A DNA stretch of 9,505 nucleotides from NCBI GenBank assembly GCA_947465365.1, contig CANIAV010000019.1, positions 1 through 9,505 of the forward strand, given 5' to 3'. Position 1 is the first letter of the stretch. Each line of letters starts with the position of its first letter. This stretch comes from Actinomycetota bacterium. Lineage in GTDB: Bacteria; Actinomycetota; Actinomycetes; Nanopelagicales; Nanopelagicaceae. The position numbers and the translations under genes are program-made. The notes under the pieces were generated by a model. The model did not search any database. It was given only the letters and a program-made list of their open reading frames with translations, and was not told where the DNA came from. Positions 1 to 8,830 of the stretch are shown here, piece by piece.

Positions 1-1
1 C

Positions 2-1186
2 GGCTTTAGCGCACTAGCCATATCGCGCTTTATCTCAAATGTAGGAAATGGCATCTCGCCCGTTGCCTTAGCTTTCGGAGTTTTGGCGCTGCCTGGTGCT
101 ACCGCAAAAGATTTAAGTATCGTTATGGCCGCACGCATGTCTCCGATGATTGCGCTGATGTTATTCGGCGGAGTAATCGGTGATCGCTTTAAAAGAAACC
201 GAATCGTTGGCGGCGCAGATGTAATCGGTAGTGGTTTTGCCGCAGTTAGCGCAATCTCGTTAATTGTTGGTCACTCCAGCGTTTTCTTACTTGCCTTAAT
301 GGGTGCGCTCTTTGGAATTTTAAATGCCCTGTGGTGGCCGGCGATGTCTGGGGTTCTTCCTGAGATTTTGCCGAAAGCAAAGTTGCAGCACGGCAATGCA
401 GTAATAAGTATGACCACCAATATTGGTTATGTAATCGGTGCGCTCATCGGTGGCACTTTGGTGACCGCCTTTGGTTCCGGTTGGGCGTTATTGGTCGATG
501 CGGTCAGCTTCTTAATCGCCGGCATTTTGGTCTGGAATTTAGATTTACCAACGATTATCCGTGAAAATAAGAACACGGTATTTCAAGATTTAAAGTCAGG
601 CTGGTACGAATTTATCTCCCGCTCTTGGGTGGTAACTGTCGTTATCGCATTTGCCATAATCAATTTGGCTTTTGAATCTATGTTGCAGGTACTAGGCCCA
701 CTGAATTTTGCAGATATCGCCAGCGGTCCAAAGTTCTGGTCATTTAACTTAGCGGCGCTGACTTTGGGAATGTTAAGTGGCAGCTTAATTTCGCTTAAAG
801 TGCACTTCCCACGGCCATTATTCTTTGCGATGTTAGTAATCGCCGCATCTTCAGTTTGGGATTTCTCGCTCGCCATGAAATCTCCGCTCTGGGTAACACT
901 TATTTGTGCCTTCTTATCGGGAATGGCGATCGATATTTTTATGGTTGTCTGGAATACCTCGCTACAGGCTCACATTCCAGAAGAGTCTTACTCACGCGTT
1001 GTTGCATATGACGCCTTCGGATCATTTGGTCTATCACCCCTAGGTATCGCTATCGCTGGACCGCTTGCACAAGTCTTTGGCGTGAGCACGATGATCTATG
1101 TGACAGGTGCGATGACTTTATTCGCCGCGCTGGCTTCTTTGCTCGTTAAATCAGTGCGGAACCTAAAACCAGTTGTTAACCCGTAG
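2..1186 (+). CDS. MFS permease, efflux type (MFS_3/EntS-like), 5' end missing
   Basis: Multi-pass inner-membrane transporter of the major facilitator superfamily, probably a proton-driven exporter; the substrate cannot be read from the sequence. The reading frame is open to the left edge (codons from base 2), so the true start lies outside the window and 394 codons are visible. A TTG at 83 is an internal codon, because the upstream residues (SRFISNVGNGISPVALAF) match the usual first helix of this family. The loop after the second helix reads GGVIGDRFKRNRIV, the MFS motif A pattern (G-x-x-x-D-R-x-x-R). About eleven hydrophobic segments follow in two halves with a central basic/polar loop near ENKNTVFQDLKSGW, as expected for a 12-helix permease. 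It is followed after 9 bp by the hemolysin III gene on the same strand and is probably co-transcribed with it. Family assignment is firm, substrate unknown. Confidence 0.88.
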   Translation, partial: GFSALAISRFISNVGNGISPVALAFGVLALPGATAKDLSIVMAARMSPMIALMLFGGVIGDRFKRNRIVGGADVIGSGFAAVSAISLIVGHSSVFLLALMGALFGILNALWWPAMSGVLPEILPKAKLQHGNAVISMTTNIGYVIGALIGGTLVTAFGSGWALLVDAVSFLIAGILVWNLDLPTIIRENKNTVFQDLKSGWYEFISRSWVVTVVIAFAIINLAFESMLQVLGPLNFADIASGPKFWSFNLAALTLGMLSGSLISLKVHFPRPLFFAMLVIAASSVWDFSLAMKSPLWVTLICAFLSGMAIDIFMVVWNTSLQAHIPEESYSRVVAYDAFGSFGLSPLGIAIAGPLAQVFGVSTMIYVTGAMTLFAALASLLVKSVRNLKPVVNP

Positions 1187-1195
1187 GGTGGTCTT

Positions 1196-1864
1196 ATGAG
1201 TAAAGAGGCGAACGAGCGCGACAAGCTAGCAGCGGCGATTCCGCCAAAGTTACGCGGATGGTTTCATTTGGGAGCAACTCCCGTTGTAATTATCGCTTCC
1301 TTAGTTCTCTTTATCTTAAGTAAGAGTTCCTTAAAATTTGCAGTCGCCCTTTATTCAATTAGCGCGATCATGCTCTTTAGCGTCTCTGCAATTTATCACC
1401 GTGTTCCTTGGTCTCCCGAAAAGAAGAAGATCTGGCGCCGCTGGGATCATGCCAATATAAATTTTTTAATTGCCGGCTCTTACACACCTTTTGCAGTTGC
1501 CTTATTACATGGCAATGACCGCACAATTCTGCTCTCTGTAGTTTGGGTGGGCGCCTTAGCTGGTGTAGCGCTGCGAGTTTTTTGGGTTAACGCTCCCCGC
1601 TGGTTATATGTCGCCAATTACTTACTGCTTGGCTGGGTCGCAATCGTTTACACACCGCAGTTATATGACGAAGGTGGATTCTGGGTCCTCATACCAATCA
1701 TTATCGGCGGGCTCTTATATTCAGTAGGGGCCATCTTCTATGCCCTGAAAAAACCAGGGCGGAATGCCAAGTACTTCGGCTTTCACGAGCTCTTCCATAT
1801 CTTTGTGTTGGCCGCGTGGATATCTCAATATCTCGCCGTTTCCTTCGCTATATACCGCCAATAA
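1196..1864 (+). CDS. Hemolysin III family (PAQR/YqfA-like) membrane protein
   Basis: Seven-helix membrane protein of the HlyIII/PAQR superfamily, 222 residues, the normal length. The presumed metal-site residues are all present: S64-x-x-x-H68 (SAIYH) at the end of helix 2, D84 in WDHANINF, and H197-x-x-x-H201 (HELFH) in the last helix. The family signature IAGSYTPF is at about 92-99. In eukaryotic PAQR receptors this site binds zinc and is linked to ceramidase-like activity; the role of bacterial members is poorly defined and the name hemolysin is historical. The ATG at 1196 is preceded by AGGGTGG at 1185-1191, a plausible ribosome binding site overlapping the stop codon of the upstream permease, so the two are probably translated from one message. 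No functional link between them is evident. Confidence 0.9.
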   Translation: MSKEANERDKLAAAIPPKLRGWFHLGATPVVIIASLVLFILSKSSLKFAVALYSISAIMLFSVSAIYHRVPWSPEKKKIWRRWDHANINFLIAGSYTPFAVALLHGNDRTILLSVVWVGALAGVALRVFWVNAPRWLYVANYLLLGWVAIVYTPQLYDEGGFWVLIPIIIGGLLYSVGAIFYALKKPGRNAKYFGFHELFHIFVLAAWISQYLAVSFAIYRQ

Positions 1865-1874
1865 ATCACCCACT

Positions 1875-1908
1875 TTTAGAGTTCGCCCCTTTGCTCTAAT
1901 CTAGGCCC
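1875..1908 (+). promoter_or_regulatory. Candidate leaderless promoter for the coiled-coil gene
   Basis: TAATCT at 1897-1902 fits the actinobacterial -10 pattern TANNNT and lies 6 bases before the ATG at 1909, the distance at which transcription would begin on the A of the start codon. A weak -35 match, TTTAGA at 1875-1880, lies 16 bases upstream. There is no Shine-Dalgarno sequence in front of this ATG, which is consistent with a leaderless message. The promoter call is inferred from spacing and motif only. Confidence 0.5.
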
Positions 1909-2712
1909 ATGGCTGAGAAGAAAAATTTCCTAAATTGGGTCGGATTTAAAGAGAGCGAAAACGCTGCTCCATCTTCGGTCGACCGTATTCGCGAACTTGA
2001 ATCCCAATTAAATGATCTGCGCTCTCGCCGCGACATCACAACTTTAAGTAAAGAAGAATTTGAAATCTTGGCAACGGAAACTGCCATGTCGATGATCAAA
2101 TCTGCCCAGAGCCGGGAAGCGAAAGCAACTTCCGTTTCTGAGCGAATCTCATTGGAAGCATCCCGTCAGGCAAAAGATGCAATTGAAGGTGCAGAAATAA
2201 AGGCTCGTTCAATTCTCTCTGGCGCCGAAGCGCGCGGACGTAAATATATAAATGTTGCAGAAGCAGAAGCCGCCGAAAGAGTTGCCCAAGCAGAGCGTGA
2301 AGCACAATCTTTATTTGATGAAAAACGGCGTGAGGCAGCCGCGCTGGCTCAAGCTGCTCGCCGCGAAGGCGAAAGAATCATTACCGAAGCAACTGGTGAA
2401 GTTGCCGAGTATCGCAATTGGTTAAGTGGAGTTATTTCAGAAGCAGAGCGCTTGTATCGCATTCAAACTCAATCGTTAGATGCGGCTGAAAGCGCTATTT
2501 CACAGAGCAGATCTCGCTTGGATAGCGCTTACTCTCGTTTAGCCGAGCTACATAAGAGCGTTAACGATAATTTAAAGGCCGATAATTCAGTAATTGATAC
2601 TGGACCAAAGAAAGTGGTCAGCCAGCGCACCAAGCCAGCTCTTGATGCACCAAAAAAGAAAGCAGCTTCAAAAAAGGCAGTTGCAAAGAAAAAGCCTGCT
2701 AAGCGTAAGTAA
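1909..2712 (+). CDS. Coiled-coil protein with lysine-rich C-terminal tail (DivIVA/Wag31- or SepIVA-like in form)
   Basis: Not identified to a named family with certainty. The 267-residue protein has no signal peptide or membrane segment, so it should be cytoplasmic. Residues about 24-40 form a short predicted coil (RIRELESQLNDLRSR), and residues about 65-215 are a long heptad-like helix rich in Ala, Glu, Arg and Gln (AEAEAAERVAQAEREAQS and similar). The tail, about 233-267, is almost only Lys, Ala, Pro and Ser (KKKAASKKAVAKKKPAKRK). This layout resembles the coiled-coil scaffold proteins of actinobacteria that organise polar growth or septation (Wag31/DivIVA, SepIVA, FilP), but the DivIVA N-terminal lipid-binding motif was not recognised. 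The tail could bind nucleic acid or acidic membrane. It lies 5 bp before the cell-envelope acyltransferase gene, which fits an envelope role. It appears to start from a leaderless promoter. Confidence 0.8.
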   Translation: MAEKKNFLNWVGFKESENAAPSSVDRIRELESQLNDLRSRRDITTLSKEEFEILATETAMSMIKSAQSREAKATSVSERISLEASRQAKDAIEGAEIKARSILSGAEARGRKYINVAEAEAAERVAQAEREAQSLFDEKRREAAALAQAARREGERIITEATGEVAEYRNWLSGVISEAERLYRIQTQSLDAAESAISQSRSRLDSAYSRLAELHKSVNDNLKADNSVIDTGPKKVVSQRTKPALDAPKKKAASKKAVAKKKPAKRK

Positions 2713-2717
2713 GTAAC

Positions 2718-4472
2718 ATGGCTACCAAGCGCGGTATCCAATACATCCCTGCCATAGATGGACTGCGTGCAATCGCAGTCATAGCAGTGATGCTCTATCA
2801 CTTGGGAATATCTTGGATTCCTGGTGGATTTCTCGGCGTAGACCTCTTCTTTGTAATCTCTGGATATGTAATTACCAGACTGCTCTTGGATTCGATCCAA
2901 GAACGCGGCGGGCTAGATCTCCGAGATTTCTACATGGCTCGTATTAGACGCCTTGTTCCACCGCTAATCTTCATGATCGTTGTTACTTCGATCGTAGTTG
3001 GGCTTTGGGCTCCAGATACAACTAAGAAATTCTTAACTGATGCGCCCTTTTCGCTCTTTGGCGGAATGAATTGGTGGCTGGTCTTTAACCACCAGGATTA
3101 CTTTGCGGCCAGCGGACGTCCTCCGCTATTGCAACACACTTGGTCTCTTGCCGTTGAAGCTCAGTTTTACCTGCTCTGGCCTTTGATTCTGCTAATAGTT
3201 TTAAAGTATTTAGGCAAGAAAGTTATTCCAGCAGCAGCACTTACGATTGCAGCTATCTCTGGGGTTGCGCTGATGTTGGTCTCATTTCAATTAGATGCGG
3301 CCAGTTCTTCAAAAGTTAGCCACGTCTACTTTGGAACAGATACCCATAGCATCGGGCTCTTCTTAGGCGCAGCGCTAGCGGTTAGTTGGATTCCACAGAA
3401 CTTTAGCTTGCAGGTTTCGCGCCGGGCGCAAGATTTTATAGATGGCATTGGGGTCTTTGGCTTTATCGGAATACTTGGCACATTCTTACTTATCGATGAG
3501 ACAAAACCAACGCTCTACAAAATAGCGTTTCCTTTAGCAGGTTTATTTGGAACTGCAATTTTGATTTCAATTGTGCATCCGGCATCACGTTTTGCCCCGT
3601 TGCTTCGCACAAAGGTATTACTCTGGATTGGCGAGCGTTCCTATGCAATTTACTTATGGCACTGGGTTATCTTTCAGATTTCGCGCCCGCAAGTAGATCT
3701 AGCTGGTGAAAATTGGGCGCTCTTCTTGCTGAGAATTTTGCTAGTGCTTGCCATGGCCGATATTTCACTACGTTTAGTAGAGTTGCCGATTCGAAGTGGC
3801 GCTGTGGCATATTGGTTTGGGGGAATGAAATATAGAACGGCAGATGTACGTAAACGTCAGAAGCTCATGGTCGCACTCTTAACTTCATTGATACTTTTAA
3901 CATCTGCAACAGTAAGTGTTGGCGCAATTATTAGAACAGATAAGAAGAACCAAGAACTTATTCAATTACTTAAGGAAGCAGATAAGCCGGTTATCGCCCC
4001 ACAAACTGATGCCACTAATCCAGGGCTCTGGGTCACAGGCGATTCAGTAATTCTTGGAATTCGCCATGAGTTAGAAGGTAGCCATCCCATTGCGCTATTA
4101 AATGCGCGCGTTGGGCGCCAAGCACCTGAATTACTTGAAGTAATGCGCCACGATGGCGCTTTGGCGCCAAATTCACCAGTTGTCTTCGATCTCGGAAATA
4201 ACAATGCGCTCACACGAGAACAAGTAATCGCGATTTTTGAAGCTGTAAAAGCTGCTCCATTAAGAATTGTTGTAAATACCGCCGTCCCACGACCATGGCG
4301 CCAGACAAATAACGATCTCATAAATGAGATTGCTGGCCTATATCCAAATACCATCATTATTCGCTGGGATCAGATTTCAGAGGGCCACCCAGAATATTTC
4401 GCACCAGATGGAATTCACTTGGTTCCTGCTGGCGCGCGTGCTTACGTAGCAGCAATCACCAGCCATCTATAG
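2718..4472 (+). CDS. Membrane O-acyltransferase with C-terminal SGNH domain (OatA/OafA type)
   Basis: Two-domain enzyme of 584 residues that moves an acyl (probably acetyl) group across the membrane and onto an envelope polymer, peptidoglycan or a surface glycan. The N-terminal Acyltransferase_3 domain (about 8-375) has about ten helices, the opening motif IDGLRAIAVIAVMLYH with R17 and H28, FFVISGYVITRLL, and the family motif SLAVEAQFYLLWP. Another helix at about 384-405 leads to an outer SGNH esterase/transferase domain (about 435-584). There the GDSV motif gives the nucleophile S443, DLGNNN at 491-496 supplies the oxyanion-hole Asn, and DGIH gives D564 and H567. The catalytic set is therefore intact. 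The acceptor cannot be decided from sequence: OatA-type peptidoglycan O-acetylation is one candidate, lipopolysaccharide-like or glycan acylation another. It starts 5 bp after the coiled-coil gene with no clear ribosome binding site, suggesting coupled translation, and it ends at a strong terminator. Confidence 0.9.
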   Translation: MATKRGIQYIPAIDGLRAIAVIAVMLYHLGISWIPGGFLGVDLFFVISGYVITRLLLDSIQERGGLDLRDFYMARIRRLVPPLIFMIVVTSIVVGLWAPDTTKKFLTDAPFSLFGGMNWWLVFNHQDYFAASGRPPLLQHTWSLAVEAQFYLLWPLILLIVLKYLGKKVIPAAALTIAAISGVALMLVSFQLDAASSSKVSHVYFGTDTHSIGLFLGAALAVSWIPQNFSLQVSRRAQDFIDGIGVFGFIGILGTFLLIDETKPTLYKIAFPLAGLFGTAILISIVHPASRFAPLLRTKVLLWIGERSYAIYLWHWVIFQISRPQVDLAGENWALFLLRILLVLAMADISLRLVELPIRSGAVAYWFGGMKYRTADVRKRQKLMVALLTSLILLTSATVSVGAIIRTDKKNQELIQLLKEADKPVIAPQTDATNPGLWVTGDSVILGIRHELEGSHPIALLNARVGRQAPELLEVMRHDGALAPNSPVVFDLGNNNALTREQVIAIFEAVKAAPLRIVVNTAVPRPWRQTNNDLINEIAGLYPNTIIIRWDQISEGHPEYFAPDGIHLVPAGARAYVAAITSHL

Positions 4473-4487
4473 AAGTATCTCTCAAAT

Positions 4488-4523
4488 AAAAATAGCCCCC
4501 GCCGATTGGCGAGGGCTATTTTT
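4488..4523. terminator. Bidirectional Rho-independent terminator
   Basis: Arms 4488-4503 and 4508-4523 are 16-base inverted repeats with one mismatch and a GATT loop. The GC-rich core (AGCCC/GGGCT) is bounded on both sides by A/T runs, so the transcript has a trailing U-run in either direction. It lies between the convergent acyltransferase gene (ends 4472) and the histone-like gene (ends 4534) and can serve both. Confidence 0.93.
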
Positions 4524-4533
4524 AATTAATTAC

Positions 4534-5394
4534 TTATGCGAACTGACCGGCAAATCCAAATGCCTTTGCAGTTGCGATCTGTCCATCTGAGTAAACTGAT
4601 GAGACGCGGAATGATGTTGAACCATCTGTTGAGCCCTTAGTTAATTCAACTGATAGTTGAGTCGCTGGCAACATACCTGACTCTTTCCATTCGCCCATTC
4701 CGGAACGAACTTCAAACTTATAACCAGTTAGCCCAGCTGTTGCAGTTGGCGCCTTCCAGGTAATTACCATTACCGATTTCGTAGAATCTTTCCAGTTTCC
4801 GATGAAACGGCCTGGCGCTTCAACTGCTGCAACTGCCTCTGTTGATGCAGATTCTGACGCTGCAGGTGTTGCTGCCTCTGACATTTCAGGTGCAGCAGAT
4901 TCTGAAGCAGATGGTGTTGCAGCAGGTGCTGCATCATCGTTATTTGATGCAGGGCGAGAGATAACAATTACGGCAAGAAGTGCAATGCCAATAATTGCTG
5001 CGATCAATACTCGTGGTGAAGTGCCTTGCTTTGGCGCAGCGCTTGGCTTAGCTGGCGCTGACTTAACAGGAGCTGGTGTTGTTGAAACATTCACACGAGA
5101 TGAGCTCTTTGAACCACCCAGTGGTACTGGTGGAATAACAATTTTGTTCGCTGAAGTTGATTTCTTCGCCGCAGATTTCTTGGCTACCTTTTTGCGCGCT
5201 GGAGCTTTCTTAGCGACCTTCTTGGCAACCTTTTTGGCTGCCGCTTTCTTACGTGCTGGCGCCTTTTTAGTAATCTTCTTGGCTGCAGCTTTCTTCTTCG
5301 CTGGTGCTTTCTTCGCTGCCTTCTTTACAACTTTCTTTACGACTTTTTTGGCAGCGGCCTTCTTCTTAACTGGAGCCTTTTTCTTTACAGCCAC
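4534..5394 (-). CDS. Histone-H1-like basic N-terminus, single membrane anchor, fibronectin-III-like outer domain
   Basis: Not matched to a named protein. Four parts are visible in 286 residues. Residues 1-84 hold 36 Lys and 2 Arg, no acidic residue, and four imperfect 17-residue repeats of the type KKAPxKKKAAAKKxxKK starting at 5, 28, 43 and 62. Residues 85-128 are a Pro/Ser/Ala spacer, still free of acids. A single hydrophobic helix spans about 129-146 (VLIAAIIGIALLAVIVIS), followed by an acidic Ala/Ser/Glu/Pro linker to about 193. The C-terminal domain (about 194-286) looks like a fibronectin type III fold: VMVITWKAP, GYKFEVR, SFRVSSVYSDGQ. The positive-inside rule puts the basic tail in the cytoplasm and the last domain outside. 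Such tails bind DNA in histone-like bacterial proteins, so a nucleoid-membrane tether is possible but unproven. The start is GTG at 5392-5394 with AAAGGGG at 5402-5408, a good ribosome binding site 7 bases upstream. It lies 44 bp after rdgB on the same strand. Confidence 0.85.
   Translation of the reverse strand: MAVKKKAPVKKKAAAKKVVKKVVKKAAKKAPAKKKAAAKKITKKAPARKKAAAKKVAKKVAKKAPARKKVAKKSAAKKSTSANKIVIPPVPLGGSKSSSRVNVSTTPAPVKSAPAKPSAAPKQGTSPRVLIAAIIGIALLAVIVISRPASNNDDAAPAATPSASESAAPEMSEAATPAASESASTEAVAAVEAPGRFIGNWKDSTKSVMVITWKAPTATAGLTGYKFEVRSGMGEWKESGMLPATQLSVELTKGSTDGSTSFRVSSVYSDGQIATAKAFGFAGQFA
5161..5382 (-). repeat. Coding tandem-like repeats, Lys/Ala-rich
   Basis: Four imperfect copies of a 17-codon unit (KKAPxKKKAAAKKxxKK) lie at residues 5-21, 28-44, 43-59 and 62-78 of the histone-like protein; copies two and three share two codons. 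They make the DNA a low-complexity C/T-rich stretch on the plus strand and create a long meaningless open frame on that strand. Repeats of this kind expand and contract by slippage, so length may differ between strains. Confidence 0.8.
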
Positions 5395-5435
5395 GGTGAA
5401 ACCCCTTTGCGGATTGAGCGAACTCGTATGGGCAA

Positions 5436-5465
5436 AGTTTAGCCTAGGGAGTTGAGCAAAGTCAG
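5436..5465 (-). promoter_or_regulatory. Possible promoter for the histone-like gene
   Basis: On the minus strand CTGACT (5460-5465) and TAAACT (5436-5441) match four of six bases of the -35 and -10 consensus each, with an 18-base spacer. They overlap the end of rdgB and would place the transcript start some 30-35 bases before the GTG, leaving room for the strong ribosome binding site. The gene could equally be read from the upstream operon, since no terminator separates it from rdgB. Confidence 0.3.
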
Positions 5466-6059
5466 GACATGAGGTGCGATAGCGCGGAGTGATTTCCCGC
5501 GATGGCTGATTGCATCTTTATCTGCTGCGCTCATCTGCGCGCTGGAAATAGCGAGCCCGTCTGGTCGAAAGATTGGGTCATAGCCAAATCCAAGATCCCC
5601 AATGGGGCTATGCAAAATCCATCCATCGAATTGAGCTTCTTCCACATGGGTTCGCCCATCTGGCAGGGCGAGTGCTGCAACGCAAGTGAAATGTGCGCTC
5701 CGTTTTTCATCGGGTACTCCGGTTAACGATTCCAAAACTTTTGCAGTATTTGCCAGGTCATCTCCATGTATTCCTGACCAGCGCGCCGAGAAAATTCCCG
5801 GATTACCATTTAAATAATCAACACATAAGCCGCTGTCATCGGCGATTGCCGGAATTCCTGTTGCAGCACACATCTGGCGCGCCTTGAGCAGCGCGTTCTC
5901 TTCAAAAGTTGATCCCGTTTCTTCAACATCATGTAATTGCGGAAATTGATCAAGCCCAACTAAATCAATTTCACCAGCGGCAATATCTTCCAAGATGCGA
6001 CGAAACTCTTCTATCTTGCCTTTATTGCGTGTGGCAAGAAGTAATTTGTGCGGACTCAC
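5439..6059 (-). CDS. rdgB: RdgB/HAM1 family dITP/XTP pyrophosphatase
   Basis: Cytoplasmic house-cleaning enzyme that hydrolyses non-canonical purine triphosphates (dITP, XTP, ITP) to the monophosphate and pyrophosphate, keeping deaminated bases out of DNA and RNA. At 206 residues it has the normal length and all family motifs: [13 protein letters not shown] near the N-terminus, [10 protein letters not shown] (51-60), [20 protein letters not shown] with D75 as the likely general base, GFGYDPIF (157-164) and SHRGKS (185-190). The start is GTG at 6057-6059, whose last two bases are the first two of the rph stop codon (GTGA, a 4-base overlap), so it is translated by coupling with RNase PH. The rph-rdgB pair is common in actinobacteria and many other bacteria. 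Confidence 0.97.
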   Translation of the reverse strand: MSPHKLLLATRNKGKIEEFRRILEDIAAGEIDLVGLDQFPQLHDVEETGSTFEENALLKARQMCAATGIPAIADDSGLCVDYLNGNPGIFSARWSGIHGDDLANTAKVLESLTGVPDEKRSAHFTCVAALALPDGRTHVEEAQFDGWILHSPIGDLGFGYDPIFRPDGLAISSAQMSAADKDAISHRGKSLRAIAPHVLTLLNSLG

Positions 6060-6781
6060 TTAGCAAGCGCCGCTTTCTGAATCTGCCCGAGATCGACACA
6101 TCCCGCAACTGCGAGATCGAGAAGTGAGTTAAGCAGGCTGCGATCAAATGGCACGCCTTCAGCAGTTCCTTGAACTTCAATAAATCTGCCATCGCCGCTG
6201 CAGACAACATTCATATCGGTATCTGCGCGCACATCTTCTTCATAGCAAAGATCGAGCATCGGAACGCCGCCAATAATTCCAACTGAGACAGCTGCAACCG
6301 AATCACTAAGCGGTTTGGAATCTGCCTTGATATGTCCTTGCGCTTTTGCCCATGCGATCGCATCTGCTAGCGCAACATATGCACCAGTAATTGCTGCGGT
6401 GCGAGTGCCACCATCGGCTTGTAAAACATCGCAGTCAATCACGATGGTATTTTCGCCGAGTTCTTTCATATCAACGATGGCGCGCAGTGAGCGACCAACT
6501 AAACGTGAGATCTCTTGGGTGCGTCCGCCAAGTTTTCCCTTAACGCTTTCGCGATCTGAACGAGTATGAGTTGCGCGTGGCAACATCGCATATTCGGATG
6601 TAACCCAACCATTTCCAGAATCTTTTAACCAACGTGGAACACCTGGTGTAAATGAGGCGACACAAAGAACGCGCGTCTTACCGAACTCAACTAGCACCGA
6701 GCCTTCGGCATGATCTAGCCACTTACGAGTGATCTTGATTTCGCGAAGTTGGTTTTCATTTCTTCCGTCGATGCGTGCCAT
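6056..6781 (-). CDS. rph: Ribonuclease PH
   Basis: Phosphate-dependent 3'-to-5' exoribonuclease that removes the last nucleotides after the CCA end of tRNA precursors and helps turn over structured RNA; works as a hexameric ring in the cytoplasm. The 241 residues carry the family motifs: [27 protein letters not shown] with R87, [19 protein letters not shown] (about 116-134) with R127 for phosphate binding, and [14 protein letters not shown] with acidic D183 and D189 for the metal-dependent active site. Nothing is missing. The ATG directly abuts the TAA of murI with no spacer, and the last bases overlap the rdgB start, so the three genes form one tightly coupled unit. Confidence 0.97.
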   Translation of the reverse strand: MARIDGRNENQLREIKITRKWLDHAEGSVLVEFGKTRVLCVASFTPGVPRWLKDSGNGWVTSEYAMLPRATHTRSDRESVKGKLGGRTQEISRLVGRSLRAIVDMKELGENTIVIDCDVLQADGGTRTAAITGAYVALADAIAWAKAQGHIKADSKPLSDSVAAVSVGIIGGVPMLDLCYEEDVRADTDMNVVCSGDGRFIEVQGTAEGVPFDRSLLNSLLDLAVAGCVDLGQIQKAALAK

Positions 6782-7582
6782 TTACTTCCAATCGATGTGT
6801 TGTACAGAACCCACTTCAGGTCCCAAGAATCGTCGCGCCAGAACTTCAAAGGCGGCAGCATCACCCGTTGCTAAAAAGGTATGTGTGGCAGCGCTTTTTG
6901 ATGGCGCGCGTAGCAATGAGTTTTCAACCAGAGTGCGATATAGATCTTTAGCGGTCTCTTCCGCGCTAGATACCAGCGAAACCCCATTACCCATGACATA
7001 TGAAATAACGCCAGTTAATAGCGGATAGTGAGTACAGCCAAGGACCAAGGTATCGACATCGGCTTGCATCATTGGCGCTAAATAATCGCGCGCGATTTTG
7101 GTAATCGCCTCCCCCGAAGTTTCACCACGTTCTACAAATTCCACAAAGAGCGGACACGCAATAGATGTAATTTCTAATTGCGGGGCTGCGGCAAAGGCAT
7201 CTAGATACGCTTTCGAATCTATTGTTGCGTTGGTGCCGATAACGCCAATTCGTCCGGTGCGAGTTGCTGCAACTGCGCGACGAACTGCCGGTTGAATAAC
7301 TTCAATTACCGGAACCGAATAACGCTCTCGCGCATCACGCAGCATCGCAGCGCTGGCGGTATTGCAGGCGATAACCAAAGCTTTTACGCCCTGGTCAACT
7401 AAATAATCTAAAGTCTCTAGAGCAAAAGTTCTGACCTCAGCTAAAGGGCGCGGGCCATATGGACCACGTGCCGTGTCGCCGATGTAAAGAGTGGGTTCGT
7501 TGGGAAGTTGATCCAGAATTGCACGGGCAACAGTTAAGCCGCCAACGCCTGAATCGAATATTCCAATTGGTGCATCACTCAC
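6782..7582 (-). CDS. murI: Glutamate racemase
   Basis: Converts L-glutamate to D-glutamate for peptidoglycan stem peptides, in the cytoplasm, without cofactor. The 266-residue protein has both catalytic cysteines in their signatures, C73 in IACNTASA and C183 in LGCTHYPLL, plus the N-terminal FDSGVGGLT with D10 and S11, and the DTARGPYG substrate loop. The start is GTG at 7580-7582; an ATG overlapping it at 7582-7584 is in another frame and is followed at once by TGA. The likely ribosome binding site AAGGTAGG lies 9 bases upstream, inside an inverted repeat. The gene lies 22 bp after cysM. In Mycobacterium tuberculosis a rhomboid-like gene sits between the two; here it is absent. Confidence 0.97.
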   Translation of the reverse strand: MSDAPIGIFDSGVGGLTVARAILDQLPNEPTLYIGDTARGPYGPRPLAEVRTFALETLDYLVDQGVKALVIACNTASAAMLRDARERYSVPVIEVIQPAVRRAVAATRTGRIGVIGTNATIDSKAYLDAFAAAPQLEITSIACPLFVEFVERGETSGEAITKIARDYLAPMMQADVDTLVLGCTHYPLLTGVISYVMGNGVSLVSSAEETAKDLYRTLVENSLLRAPSKSAATHTFLATGDAAAFEVLARRFLGPEVGSVQHIDWK

Positions 7583-7584
7583 AT

Positions 7585-7598
7585 AGGTAAGCCTACCT
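7585..7598 (-). promoter_or_regulatory. Inverted repeat covering the murI ribosome binding site
   Basis: AGGTA and TACCT (minus strand, 4-base loop GGCT) form a perfect 5-base-pair stem in the mRNA, and one arm is the core of the murI Shine-Dalgarno sequence. The hairpin could lower MurI translation. It is short and might be chance. Confidence 0.35.
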
Positions 7599-7604
7599 TG
7601 TGAT

Positions 7605-8830
<1,226 letters not shown>

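Noticed and set aside
83..85. TTG at 83 as the start of the permease
   Set aside because: The frame is open to base 2 and the residues before it fit the first membrane helix of the family, so the gene is truncated by the window edge.
2529..2900. A 123-codon open frame on the minus strand across the coiled-coil/acyltransferase junction
   Set aside because: It runs opposite two well-supported genes, has no recognisable domain and an unlikely composition.
5161..5382. CRISPR-like or intergenic tandem repeat
   Set aside because: The repeats are imperfect, lack spacers of even length and are in frame within a coding sequence.
4802..5455. A 217-codon open frame on the plus strand opposite the histone-like gene
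   Set aside because: Its Ala/Phe-rich product is the mirror of the lysine/alanine repeats (AAG/GCC codons read backwards); the minus-strand gene has a good ribosome binding site, a membrane helix and a plausible domain, the other has none.
7583..7600. Possible DtxR/IdeR iron box
   Set aside because: AGGTAAGCCTACCT resembles the consensus half sites, but the spacer is 6 bases instead of 7 and the outer bases do not fit; murI is not an expected iron-regulated gene.
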